DNA from: Streptomyces sp. NBC_00708
Lineage (GTDB): Bacteria; Actinomycetota; Actinomycetes; Streptomycetales; Streptomycetaceae
Assembly: GCA_036226585.1 (NCBI GenBank)
Contig: CP108997.1
Coordinates: forward strand, 2,542,001-2,606,000
Direction: 5' to 3'
DNA length: 64,000 nt
The translations under genes and the position numbers were made by a program. A model generated the notes under the pieces. The model did not search any database. It saw only the letters and a list, made by a program, of their open reading frames with translations, and had not been told where the DNA came from. Shown in pieces: positions 39,100 to 47,366 of this stretch. Every line of letters starts with the position of its first letter. Position 1 is the first letter of the stretch.

Positions 39100-40734
39100 T
39101 CACACGTTCGGGGGTGCTCCCTCGATCGGGCGTCCGAGGATGCCGGGGCGCTGCTGCCAGGGCAGCGGTCCGGACGGCGGCCGGTAGCCGACGCCGAGTG
39201 CGTCGAGGCGGGCGTAGTGGGCGGTCATGCGGTGCTCGAAGGCGGCGAAGTCCCGCTTCTCCGGGGCCGGCAGGGCCGACCAGGCGACCTCGGCGAAGGC
39301 GGCCAGGCGCGGGAAGACCTGGTAGTCGACGCGCGAGCGGTTCTGCATGACCTCGGTCCACACGTTGGCCTGGGCGCCGAGGACGTGCCGGGCCGCCTCC
39401 TCGCTCAGCGTCGGCGGAACGGGTTCGAAGCGGTAGACGTCCTCCAGGGTGCGCACGTACCCGATGGGCATCGGCTCGTCGGGGCCGCCGTGCTGACGGT
39501 GGTCCAGATACACCTGCTGCTCCGGGCACATGACGACGTCGTGTCCGGCCTCGGCGGCCGCGATGCCGCCCGCGTAACCGCGCCAGGAGGAGACGGCGGC
39601 GCCGGGCGCGAGGCCGCCCTCCAGGATCTCGTCCCAGCCGATGAGGCGGCGGCCTCGCGCGGTGAGCCAGGTGTCGAAGTGGCGGATGAACCAGGACTGC
39701 AGCTCGTCCTCGTCGGCCAGGCCCAGTTCCTCGATGCGGGCCTGCGCGGTGGGCGACTGCTTCCACTGGTCCTTGGGGCACTCGTCGCCGCCGACGTGGA
39801 TGAACGGCGAGGTCTCCGGCGGGAAGAGTGCGAGCAGTTCCTCGAAGACGCCCTCGTAGAACCGCAGGACGTGGTCGGTGGGGGCCAGGACGTTCGGTGT
39901 GACGCCCCAGTTGTCCCACACACCGAGGGCCGAGGTGTCGACGACGTCGGTGTTGCCCAGCTCCGGGTAGGCGCTGATGGCGGCCTGCGAGTGGCCCGGG
40001 ATGTCGATCTCGGGGACGACCCGGATGTGCCGGGCGGCGGCGTAGGCGACGATCTCGCGGATGTCGTCCTGGGTGTAGTAACCGCCGTGCGGGGTCTCGT
40101 CCCAGAGCTCGGAGGCCCGGTGTCCGTACTTGGTGCGCGGGCGCCAGGCGCCGGCCTCGGTGAGGCGCGGGTACCGCTTGATCTCGACGCGCCAGCCCTG
40201 GTCGTCGCTGAGGTGGAAGTGGAAGACGTTCAGCTTGTGCGCGGCGAGCAGGTCGAGGTAGCGCAGGACGTCGTCCTTGGGCATGAAGTGCCGTGCCACG
40301 TCGAGCATCAGACCGCGCCAGGCGAAGCGGGGCGCGTCCTCGATGTCGACGGGCCCGAAGCCGTGCGCACCGGCCTCGCCCACGGGCGCCCGGCGGAACG
40401 CCTCGGGGCCGAGCAGCTGGCGCAGGGTCTGGGCGCCCCGGAACACCCCGGCGGGGCTGCCGCCGGTGAGGACGACGCCCCCGTCGGGCCGGGTGGTCAG
40501 CCGGTAGCCCTCGGGGGCCAGGGAGTCGTCGGTGCGCAGCACGAGGGCGCCCGGGGCGTCCTCGGGGCCGGGGGCGAGGGACAGGCCGAAGGCGGCGCCG
40601 AGGGTGGCGCGCAGCCAGCGTTCGGTGGTTCCGGTGCCGGGGCCGGCCGCGAGGGTGGTGGACGGATCGAGGACGAATCCGCGGCCCTCCCGGCCGTCGG
40701 CGCGCAGGGGCGCCGGGATCAGTTCCAGGTCCAT
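39100..40734 (-). CDS. GH20 beta-N-acetylhexosaminidase, probably cytoplasmic
   Basis: 544-residue family 20 glycosidase that releases GlcNAc from chito-oligosaccharides. The N-terminal GH20b domain is followed by the catalytic barrel starting RFAWRGLMLDVARHF; the catalytic Asp-Glu pair is in FIHVGGDECPKDQW. No signal peptide is present (start MDLELIPAPLRADG), so it should act on imported sugars. It is the fourth gene of the ABC-importer operon, 4 bp after the second permease, which fits import of chitobiose-type sugars followed by cleavage. Confidence 0.9.
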   Translation of the reverse strand: MDLELIPAPLRADGREGRGFVLDPSTTLAAGPGTGTTERWLRATLGAAFGLSLAPGPEDAPGALVLRTDDSLAPEGYRLTTRPDGGVVLTGGSPAGVFRGAQTLRQLLGPEAFRRAPVGEAGAHGFGPVDIEDAPRFAWRGLMLDVARHFMPKDDVLRYLDLLAAHKLNVFHFHLSDDQGWRVEIKRYPRLTEAGAWRPRTKYGHRASELWDETPHGGYYTQDDIREIVAYAAARHIRVVPEIDIPGHSQAAISAYPELGNTDVVDTSALGVWDNWGVTPNVLAPTDHVLRFYEGVFEELLALFPPETSPFIHVGGDECPKDQWKQSPTAQARIEELGLADEDELQSWFIRHFDTWLTARGRRLIGWDEILEGGLAPGAAVSSWRGYAGGIAAAEAGHDVVMCPEQQVYLDHRQHGGPDEPMPIGYVRTLEDVYRFEPVPPTLSEEAARHVLGAQANVWTEVMQNRSRVDYQVFPRLAAFAEVAWSALPAPEKRDFAAFEHRMTAHYARLDALGVGYRPPSGPLPWQQRPGILGRPIEGAPPNV

Positions 40735-40738
40735 GACG

Positions 40739-41587
40739 TCAGTCCTTAACCGCTCCGCCGAGTCCGGAGACCAGGCGTCGCTGTACGAGTACGAAGAAGA
40801 CCAGCACGGGCACGGTCATCACCGTCGAGGCTGCCATGATCCCGCCCCAGTCGTTCTCGTCGGGTTTGAAGAAGACCAGCAGCGCCATCGGAAGCGTCGA
40901 CTGGGAGGTGTCGCTGATGAGGAACGACTTCGCGAAGAGGAAGTCGTTCCAGGTGGAGATGAACGAGAAGACGCTGGTGGCCACGAGGCCGGGGAGGACC
41001 AGCGGGAAGAGGATCTGCCACAGGAAGCGGGTGCGGCTCGCCCCGTCGATGTACGCGGCCTCCTCCAGGGCCTCCGGCACGGCCCGTACGAAGCCGCGCA
41101 GCATCCAGATCGCGAAGGGCAGCGAGAAGGCCAGGTGCGGCAGGATCAGCGAGCCGAGCGTGTTCAGCTGGCCGAAGTCCCGCATCAGGAAGAACAGCGG
41201 GATCGTCAGCGCCTCGACCGGCACCATCTGCGCCACCAGGAACATGATCAGCAGCGTCGTGCGGAAGCGGAACCGGAACCGGGTGACCGCCGTGGCCGCC
41301 AGGAACGCGATGAGCGCGGAGGCGACGACGACCGTCCCGGCGACGAGCAGGCTGTTGAGGAAGTAGCGCCCGAAGTCCTGCTGCTGGAAGACCCGCCGGA
41401 AGGAGTCCAGGGACGGCGCGAGGGTCCAGGGCCTGGGGTGCGTGGACTGGATCTCGCCCGACGGCTTGAGGGCGGAGAGCACCATCCAGTACAGCGGGAA
41501 GGCGACGGCGGCGGCGATGACCAGGGCCGCCGCCTCCGCGGCGAGCCGGCCGGGCCGGCGGACGAGGGTGCGGACGGACAGGCTCAC
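40739..41587 (-). CDS. Sugar ABC transporter permease (MalG type)
   Basis: 282-residue CUT1-family permease, about six membrane helices. The EAA loop is VPEALEEAAYIDGASRTRFLWQILFPLVLPG. The GTG start at 41587 overlaps the upstream permease by 4 bp. It pairs with the MalF-type permease and the binding lipoprotein. No ATPase gene is in this operon, so the shared MsiK ATPase used by Streptomyces CUT1 importers is the likely energiser. Confidence 0.88.
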   Translation of the reverse strand: MSLSVRTLVRRPGRLAAEAAALVIAAAVAFPLYWMVLSALKPSGEIQSTHPRPWTLAPSLDSFRRVFQQQDFGRYFLNSLLVAGTVVVASALIAFLAATAVTRFRFRFRTTLLIMFLVAQMVPVEALTIPLFFLMRDFGQLNTLGSLILPHLAFSLPFAIWMLRGFVRAVPEALEEAAYIDGASRTRFLWQILFPLVLPGLVATSVFSFISTWNDFLFAKSFLISDTSQSTLPMALLVFFKPDENDWGGIMAASTVMTVPVLVFFVLVQRRLVSGLGGAVKD

Positions 41588-42552
41588 AGTTCCTCCCCCT
41601 GGCGCCGTACGAGGCGCAGGTAGACGAGCGTGACGGCGAGCAGGATGAGCAGCATCACGACGCCGATCGCCGAGCCGAGGCTGTACTGCGAGGACGCGAA
41701 CGCCTTCTGGTACGCGTACACGTTGAGCACCAGGTTCTGCCCGGCGATCCCGCCGCCGTTGGTCATGACGTAGATCTGGGTGAACACCTTGAAGTCCCAG
41801 ATGACCGACTGGATGGTGACGACGGTGAGGATCGGCCGCAGCATGGGGGCCGTGACCGACCGCCAGATCCGCCACTGCGAGGCCCCGTCCAGCGCCGCCG
41901 CCTCCAGGACCTCGGTGGGGATGGCCCGGATGCCCGCGTAGACGGTCACCATCACGAACGGGAAGGAGCACCACAGGACTTCGAGGAGCACCAGCGCGAA
42001 GGCGCTGTAGCGCCCGTACGTCCAGGAGTGGTCGCCGAGCCCCAGGATCCGGTTGACCGGTCCGAAGTCGGCGTCGAAGAGGAAGACCCAGACCGTGGAC
42101 CCGGTGATCGCGGGCGTCGCCCACGCGCCGAGCGCGGCCAGCATCAGGGCGAGCCGGGGCACGGCCCGGATCCGGGTCAGCAGGACGGCGAGCGCGCAGC
42201 CGACGAGCAGGGTGGCCAGCACACAGGCGGCGGCGAAGACCACGGTCGCCGCGAGCACCTGCCAGAACTGGCTGTCGCCGAAGAGGGTGCTGTAGTTGCC
42301 GAACCCCTGGAAGGTGGCCGGTTCGCCGCCGCTCACCTGGGCCTGGGTGTACTCCAGGAAGGAGATCAGGCCGAGCTGGTAGATCGGGTAGACCAGCAGC
42401 CCGCCGAGCAGGACGAGCGCGGGCAGGAGATAGAGCCAGGGCGTCCAGCCCGGCCGCCGGGCCGGGGAGACCGGGCGGCGGCGCGGGCCGCGCGCGGGCC
42501 GGGCCGCCGCGGGTGGGGTGGGCGTCTTGTACGCCGTGCTGTTCGCGGTCAT
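41584..42552 (-). CDS. Sugar ABC transporter permease (MalF type)
   Basis: 322-residue CUT1 permease with a basic, proline-rich cytoplasmic N-terminus of about 40 residues, then six helices. The coupling motif reads IPTEVLEAAALDGASQWRIWRSVTAPMLRPIL. The stop lies inside the start of the second permease (4-bp overlap), and its start is 2 bp from the binding-protein stop, so the operon is tightly packed. Confidence 0.88.
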   Translation of the reverse strand: MTANSTAYKTPTPPAAARPARGPRRRPVSPARRPGWTPWLYLLPALVLLGGLLVYPIYQLGLISFLEYTQAQVSGGEPATFQGFGNYSTLFGDSQFWQVLAATVVFAAACVLATLLVGCALAVLLTRIRAVPRLALMLAALGAWATPAITGSTVWVFLFDADFGPVNRILGLGDHSWTYGRYSAFALVLLEVLWCSFPFVMVTVYAGIRAIPTEVLEAAALDGASQWRIWRSVTAPMLRPILTVVTIQSVIWDFKVFTQIYVMTNGGGIAGQNLVLNVYAYQKAFASSQYSLGSAIGVVMLLILLAVTLVYLRLVRRQGEEL

Positions 42553-42554
42553 CG

Positions 42555-43859
42555 TCAGCCCGCGTCGGCGAACGCCGCGTCCATCTTCTTCGCGGCGTCG
42601 TCCGAGGCCTTCGCCACGTCCTTACGGCCGCTGACGATCTCCTGGAACATCGTGGGCAGGATCAGCGAGGAGTCGATCTGCCCCCAGGCCGGGGAGGCGG
42701 GGACGAACTTGGCGCCGGCGCCGAGCGTCTTGACGAAGGGTTCGACGAACGGCTCGCGCTTCGCCGCGTCGGCCCGTACGTCGGTGTAGGTCGGCAGGAA
42801 GCCCATCGCGTCGAACATCCGTGCCTGGGACGCCTTGCCGGTCAGCTCCTTCATCAGATCGACGGCGAGGGTGCGGTGCGTGCTGCTCTTCAGCACCCCG
42901 ATGTTGTTGCCGCCCGCGAACGCGGGGGCTATGGACCCCTCGGTGACGCCGGGCAGCGGCACGACCGCGTACTTGCCCTTGACGCTGCCGTCCTCGACGG
43001 CGGTGTGGCTGAAGTCGCCGCCGATGGCCATGGCGGCCTTGCCGGAGGCGAAGGCGGTGACGGTGGCGTTGCCGCCCATGGCCGCGCACTTGGCGGGCGG
43101 GCAGTTGGTGGCGCCGAACAGCGAGGTGTAGGCCTCGATGCCCTTGCGGGCCTTGGCGCTGTTGATGGCCGCCTTGTACGAGGAGCCCTCCTGGCCGGCC
43201 AGTTCGCCGCCGTGGGCCCAGATGAAGGGCATCGCGCCGTAGGTGTAGGCGCCGCCGACCGCGAGCCCGTACAGGTCCGGCTTCTTCTTGTGGATCTTCC
43301 TGGCCGTCGAGATCAGTTCGGCCTGGGACTTGGGCGGCTGGATGCCCAGGTCCGCGAAGACGTCGGTGCGGTAGTAGAGCGCGCGTACGCCGACGAAGAG
43401 CGGGGCGCCGTAGACCTTGCCGTCGACCGTCACGGACTGCTTGGCGGCCGGGTCGGTGTCCTTGGCGTCCGCCCAGGCGCCGAACTCGGGCGTGATGTCG
43501 GCGAGTCCGCCGTCCTTGACGTAGCCGGCGGTGTCGGTGTTGCCGTACTCGATGAGGTCGGGGGCGCTCTTCGGGTCGTTGAAGGCGGCCTTGACGCGCT
43601 GGGCGCGGGTCTCGACGGGGATGTACTCGATCTCGACCTTCGCGTCCTTGTGCGCCTTCCCGAACGCGGCGACCGCGGTGTCGACGACCTTCTCCTTGGG
43701 CTTGTTGCCGACCTCCTGGAACAGCCAGACCCGCAGCGTGCCGGTCTTCTCGTCCCCCTTGGCTCCGGTGTCGGAGGTCTGCGGCGCGCAGGCGGTGGCC
43801 GTGAGGCCCGCCAGGACGAGCGCCGCGGCCGGGGCGGCGATTCGGGCAGAAAGCTTCAT
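42555..43859 (-). CDS. Sugar-binding lipoprotein of a CUT1 importer (probable chito-oligosaccharide or GlcNAc)
   Basis: 434-residue extracytoplasmic solute-binding protein. Signal and lipobox: MKLSARIAAPAAALVLAG then TATAC, with the lipidated Cys near residue 24. The mature part starts TGTLRVWLFQEVGNK and has the periplasmic-binding fold of family 1 with DLIEYGNTDTAGYV and WGQIDSSLILPTMF. Preceding dre-like repeats and the downstream cytoplasmic hexosaminidase indicate amino-sugar uptake. The exact substrate (GlcNAc, chitobiose or longer) is not decided by sequence. Confidence 0.85.
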   Translation of the reverse strand: MKLSARIAAPAAALVLAGLTATACAPQTSDTGAKGDEKTGTLRVWLFQEVGNKPKEKVVDTAVAAFGKAHKDAKVEIEYIPVETRAQRVKAAFNDPKSAPDLIEYGNTDTAGYVKDGGLADITPEFGAWADAKDTDPAAKQSVTVDGKVYGAPLFVGVRALYYRTDVFADLGIQPPKSQAELISTARKIHKKKPDLYGLAVGGAYTYGAMPFIWAHGGELAGQEGSSYKAAINSAKARKGIEAYTSLFGATNCPPAKCAAMGGNATVTAFASGKAAMAIGGDFSHTAVEDGSVKGKYAVVPLPGVTEGSIAPAFAGGNNIGVLKSSTHRTLAVDLMKELTGKASQARMFDAMGFLPTYTDVRADAAKREPFVEPFVKTLGAGAKFVPASPAWGQIDSSLILPTMFQEIVSGRKDVAKASDDAAKKMDAAFADAG

Positions 43860-43880
43860 CCGGGAACCCCTACCGGTAGG

Positions 43881-43899
43881 CGTTGCAACATGCGCAACG
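43881..43899. promoter_or_regulatory. Inverted repeat upstream of the sugar-binding protein
   Basis: CGTTGC-aacatgc-GCAACG, a 6-bp perfect inverted repeat 22 bp before the binding-protein start. It could be an operator for a LacI or ROK-type local regulator, distinct from the dre repeat further upstream. Confidence 0.4.
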
Positions 43900-43954
43900 T
43901 GCGTTTCGTTCTGCACAACAGGCAGGAGAGTAGGTGGGGTCCGGGACGGCGACA

Positions 43955-43980
43955 AGTGGTCTGCACCACGTCTGCACCAC
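43955..43980. promoter_or_regulatory. DasR-like operator with tandem 11-bp repeats upstream of the sugar importer
   Basis: AGTGGTCTGCACCACG (43955-43970) is a good partial match to the DasR consensus. It overlaps two perfect head-to-tail copies of GTCTGCACCAC (43959-43969 and 43970-43980). It is 96 bp from the binding-protein start, matching GlcNAc-regulated expression of this operon. Confidence 0.7.
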
Positions 43981-44020
43981 TCTGTGACCTGGCGGAGCAG
44001 CCCGTGCAACGGCACGCGAA

Positions 44021-44056
44021 AAACCCCCGGGGCACGCGGACGCGTGCCCCGGGGGT
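44021..44056 (-). terminator. Terminator after the DUF3039 gene
   Basis: A 16-bp perfect stem (44023-44038 with 44041-44056), followed on the minus strand by a T-run. It lies 37 bp after the DUF3039 stop. Confidence 0.85.
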
Positions 44057-44092
44057 CTCCCGGGCCTCAGCTGTGGGTGGTACCGGGCGCCG

Positions 44093-44383
44093 CTACTTCT
44101 TGTCCTTGCCGCCCTTGTCCTTGTCGCCGCCGCCGGCGCCCATGGACTCGTAGATCTCCTTGCACATCGGACAGACCGGGTACTTCTTGGGGTCGCGCCC
44201 CGGTACCCAGACCTTGCCGCACAGTGCGACCACGGGGGTGCCCTCCAGGGCACTCGCCATGATCTTGTCCTTCTGGACGTAATGGGCGTAGCGCTCGTGG
44301 TCGCCGTCGCCGTTCGACACCTGCGGCGTCGGCTCCACGAGGGTTCCGGTACCTGCCCCGCGCTCGGGCTCAAGAGTGCTCAT
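44093..44383 (-). CDS. DUF3039 family protein
   Basis: 96 residues of the actinobacterial DUF3039 family. HERYAHYVQKDKIMASALEG is the family core, and ALCGKVWVP plus KYPVCPMCKEIY supply three cysteines that may form a zinc site. The C-terminal tail is rich in Lys and Gly. The function is unknown. The ATG at 44383 gives the usual length. It sits just downstream of the YqgE gene's divergent region and is expressed alone. Confidence 0.85.
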   Translation of the reverse strand: MSTLEPERGAGTGTLVEPTPQVSNGDGDHERYAHYVQKDKIMASALEGTPVVALCGKVWVPGRDPKKYPVCPMCKEIYESMGAGGGDKDKGGKDKK

Positions 44384-44412
44384 AACCGCCAAGCGTACTG
44401 AAAGACGGGACA

Positions 44413-44973
44413 TCAGTTCAGCGAAGGGTCGTCCGGATACGTGGCGATCATGGCCAGTTCGCTGCGCTGCCGGCGCAGGACCGCACGCCACAGGCCCTCC
44501 GGGCGGGGCGAGGACACGTCCCCGGGTTCCGATTCCACGACGTACCAGGCGCCTTCGGACAGCTCCCGCTCCAGCTGTCCCGGACCCCAGCCCGCGTACC
44601 CCGCGAAGATCCGCAGCGAGCCGACGGCCGCCGCGAGCAGCTCGGGCGGCGCCTCCAGGTCCACCAGGCCGATCGCCCCGTACACCCGCCGCCAGCCCAG
44701 GGGGCCGTCGCCGCCCGGGATCACCGCGACACCGAGCGCCGAGTCCAGCGAGACGGGCCCGCCCTGGAAGACGACCTCCGGCTCACCGGTCAGCCCGGCC
44801 CAGGTCGCCAGGATGTCCACGACGCCCACCGGGGTCGGGCGGTTGAGGACCACACCGAGGGAGCCCTCCTCGTCGTGGTCGAGGAGCAGCACCACCGCGC
44901 GGTCGAAGTTCGGGTCCGCCAGGGCGGGTGCGGCCACGAGCAGCCGCCCTGTGAGCGAGGACACCTCGGTCAT
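44413..44973 (-). CDS. YqgE/AlgH family protein
   Basis: 186 residues of the UPF0301 (YqgE/AlgH) family. Characteristic segments are GRLLVAAPALADPNFDRAVVLLL, EEGSLGVVLNRPTPVGV, FQGGPVSLDSAL and GYAGWGPGQLERE. The role in actinobacteria is not known; AlgH in pseudomonads affects gene expression. It is divergent from murA across 276 bp and followed by DUF3039 after 29 bp. Confidence 0.9.
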   Translation of the reverse strand: MTEVSSLTGRLLVAAPALADPNFDRAVVLLLDHDEEGSLGVVLNRPTPVGVVDILATWAGLTGEPEVVFQGGPVSLDSALGVAVIPGGDGPLGWRRVYGAIGLVDLEAPPELLAAAVGSLRIFAGYAGWGPGQLERELSEGAWYVVESEPGDVSSPRPEGLWRAVLRRQRSELAMIATYPDDPSLN

Positions 44974-45249
44974 GGCAGAAATGATCCCGCATCTTCGGCC
45001 GCCACGGGGGCCAAGTGACGCGGTCGTCGCGCTCGGTGCCCGAGCGCAGCTCAGGGCGCACGGTTGCATGAGGAGCGCACAACCCGGCCGCCCGCCCGGA
45101 CGGTGACCCTCCGCGAGGCCCGTGCAGCAGAGCGTGGTGAGCGCGGATCCAGGACGTCCGTATACCGCCCGCTCCCTTACGGAAGGGGGGTGCGGGGCCA
45201 TTACCCTTTCGTTTGGCCCCCTGCCCGACCACTCCGGAACGCGAGATTC

Positions 45250-46590
45250 ATGACCGGCACAGACGATGTCCTGCTTGTCCACGGCGGAACCCCGCTGGAG
45301 GGCGAGATCCGCGTCCGAGGCGCCAAGAACCTGGTGCCCAAGGCGATGGTCGCCGCGCTGCTCGGCAGCGGGCCCAGCCGGCTGCGCAACGTGCCCGACA
45401 TCCGTGACGTGCGGGTCGTGCGCGGGCTGCTCCAGCTGCACGGTGTGACGGTCCGTCCCGGTGACGAACCGGGCGAGCTGGTCCTCGACCCCACCCATGT
45501 CGAGAGCGCCAACGTCGCCGACATCGATGCCCACGCCGGCTCCTCGCGCATCCCGATCCTGTTCTGCGGCCCGCTGCTGCACCGTCTGGGCCACGCCTTC
45601 ATCCCCGGCCTCGGCGGCTGCGACATCGGCGGCCGGCCGATCGACTTCCACTTCGACGTGCTGCGCCAGTTCGGCGCGACGATCGAGAAGCGGGCGGACG
45701 GGCAGTACCTGGAGGCCCCGCAGCGGCTGCGCGGCACCAAGATCCGGCTGCCGTACCCGTCGGTGGGCTCCACCGAGCAGGTGCTGCTGACCGCGGTGCT
45801 CGCCGAGGGCGTCACGGAGCTGTCCAACGCGGCCGTGGAGCCGGAGATCGAGGACCTGATCTGCGTTCTGCAGAAAATGGGCGCGATCATCTCGATGGAC
45901 ACCGACCGGACCATCCGGATCACCGGTGTCGACCGCCTCGACGGCTACACCCACCGGGCCCTCCCGGACCGCCTGGAGGCCGCCTCCTGGGCGTCCGCCG
46001 CGCTGGCCACCGAGGGCAACATCTACGTCCGGGGCGCCCAGCAGCGCTCGATGATGACGTTCCTGAACACCTACCGCAAGGTCGGCGGCGCGTTCGAGAT
46101 CGACGACGAGGGCATCCGCTTCTGGCACCCGGGCGGCGCGCTCAACGCCATCGCGCTGGAGACGGACGTGCACCCCGGCTTCCAGACGGACTGGCAGCAG
46201 CCGCTGGTGGTCGCGCTGACGCAGGCCGCGGGCCTCTCCATCGTCCACGAGACGGTGTACGAGTCCCGGCTCGGCTTCACGTCCGCGCTCAACCAGATGG
46301 GCGCGCACATCCAGCTGTACCGCGAGTGCCTGGGCGGCTCGGACTGCCGCTTCGGCCAGCGCAACTTCCTGCACTCCGCGGTCGTCTCCGGCCCGACGAA
46401 GCTCCAGGGCGCCGACCTGGTCATCCCGGACCTGCGCGGCGGCTTCTCGTACCTGATCGCCGCGCTCGCGGCCCAGGGCACGTCCCGGGTGCACGGCATC
46501 GACCTGATCAACCGGGGCTACGAGAACTTCATGGACAAGCTGGAGAAGCTCGGCGCGAAGGTCGAGCTGCCGGGCGGCTCGCTGGTCTGA
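45250..46590 (+). CDS. murA: UDP-N-acetylglucosamine 1-carboxyvinyltransferase
   Basis: 446-residue enolpyruvyl transferase that starts peptidoglycan synthesis by adding PEP to UDP-GlcNAc. The catalytic Cys lies in GLGGCDIGGRPIDFH, the fosfomycin-target loop, and RGAKNLVPKAMVAALL (Lys-Asn) binds substrate at the N-terminus. The internal SVGSTEQVLLTAVLAEG and C-terminal GGFSYLIAALAAQG are family blocks. Cytosolic. The ATG at 45250 is used; extended frames upstream are non-coding. A hairpin follows. Confidence 0.94.
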   Translation: MTGTDDVLLVHGGTPLEGEIRVRGAKNLVPKAMVAALLGSGPSRLRNVPDIRDVRVVRGLLQLHGVTVRPGDEPGELVLDPTHVESANVADIDAHAGSSRIPILFCGPLLHRLGHAFIPGLGGCDIGGRPIDFHFDVLRQFGATIEKRADGQYLEAPQRLRGTKIRLPYPSVGSTEQVLLTAVLAEGVTELSNAAVEPEIEDLICVLQKMGAIISMDTDRTIRITGVDRLDGYTHRALPDRLEAASWASAALATEGNIYVRGAQQRSMMTFLNTYRKVGGAFEIDDEGIRFWHPGGALNAIALETDVHPGFQTDWQQPLVVALTQAAGLSIVHETVYESRLGFTSALNQMGAHIQLYRECLGGSDCRFGQRNFLHSAVVSGPTKLQGADLVIPDLRGGFSYLIAALAAQGTSRVHGIDLINRGYENFMDKLEKLGAKVELPGGSLV

Positions 46591-46596
46591 CCGGCG

Positions 46597-46629
46597 GCGT
46601 CCCGGGCCCCCCTAGGGGGTCCGGGACGC
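46597..46629 (+). terminator. Terminator after murA
   Basis: A 15-bp stem with one mismatch (46597-46611 with 46615-46629), starting 7 bp after the stop. Confidence 0.75.
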
Positions 46630-46679
46630 CCCGGAGCCCGTCACACGGCCCGCGGAGGGCCCCTGGCGGGCCGAATGCC

Positions 46680-46714
46680 GAAGGGCGGCCACCCTGGTCG
46701 GGTGACCGCCCTTC
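46680..46714 (-). terminator. Terminator after hupA
   Basis: 15-bp stem with one mismatch (46680-46694 with 46700-46714), 17 bp after the hupA stop. Confidence 0.75.
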
Positions 46715-46730
46715 GTCGTGCCCAGGGGTC

Positions 46731-47012
46731 TTACTTGCCCTTGGCGGCTTCCTTGAGCTTGGAGCCCGCGGAGACCTTCACGCTGTAGCCGGCCGGGATG
46801 TTGATCGGGTCGCCGGTCTGCGGGTTACGAGCGGTGCGAGCGGCACGGTGGGTGCGCTCGAAGGTCAGGAAACCGGGAATGGTGACCTTCTCGTCGCCCT
46901 TGGCGACGATCTCACCGACGGTCTCGGCGAGAGCGGCCAGCACGGCGTCGGCGTCCTTGCGGGTCACCTCGGCACGGTCGGCCAGGGCGGCCACCAGCTC
47001 ACTGCGGTTCAT
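46731..47012 (-). CDS. hupA: HU-family nucleoid protein
   Basis: 93-residue HU, the vegetative nucleoid DNA-bending protein of Streptomyces. MNRSELVAALADRAEVTRKDADAVLAAL is the helical dimerisation part; GFLTFERTHRAARTARNPQTG is the DNA-binding arm. It lacks the long Lys/Ala C-terminal tail of the second streptomycete HU (HupS), so this is HupA. GGGAGTAAC precedes the ATG. Confidence 0.95.
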   Translation of the reverse strand: MNRSELVAALADRAEVTRKDADAVLAALAETVGEIVAKGDEKVTIPGFLTFERTHRAARTARNPQTGDPINIPAGYSVKVSAGSKLKEAAKGK

Positions 47013-47366
47013 GTTGTTACTCCCGTGTTCTTCTTGCCTGTGAGGCGTGAGATCGAAGCCGATGCTGCCAGGACCCTCGGACAGTGCCCGTACCCGGGTC
47101 TGCCCTTGAGAGGGTCCGGTAGACCTCGCGCCCTGTGGGGTCTCCCCTGGACGTAGTCCTTGAGGAAGCATCCTGCCCCCACCTGCGGCGGTAAAGCCAA
47201 TCCGGCACCCTCCCGGAGCCGCACGAAAGGCACCACTGCCTCGTCGTGGTGACGTCCCGTCGACTCCCCCGGAGCGGTCCGCAGCGGGTGCGGGGCTCCG
47301 CGGGACGCGTCGCCCGCCCACCCTAAAGGGGCGTTTGGGGCGCCGCGACCCGCGACGCGCCGTACG
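47013..47366. other. 354-bp gap upstream of hupA
   Basis: No gene is visible. It must hold the hupA promoter and any terminator of the malic enzyme gene; only weak hairpins (near 47320-47350) are apparent. No repeat or RNA gene recognised. Confidence 0.45.
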
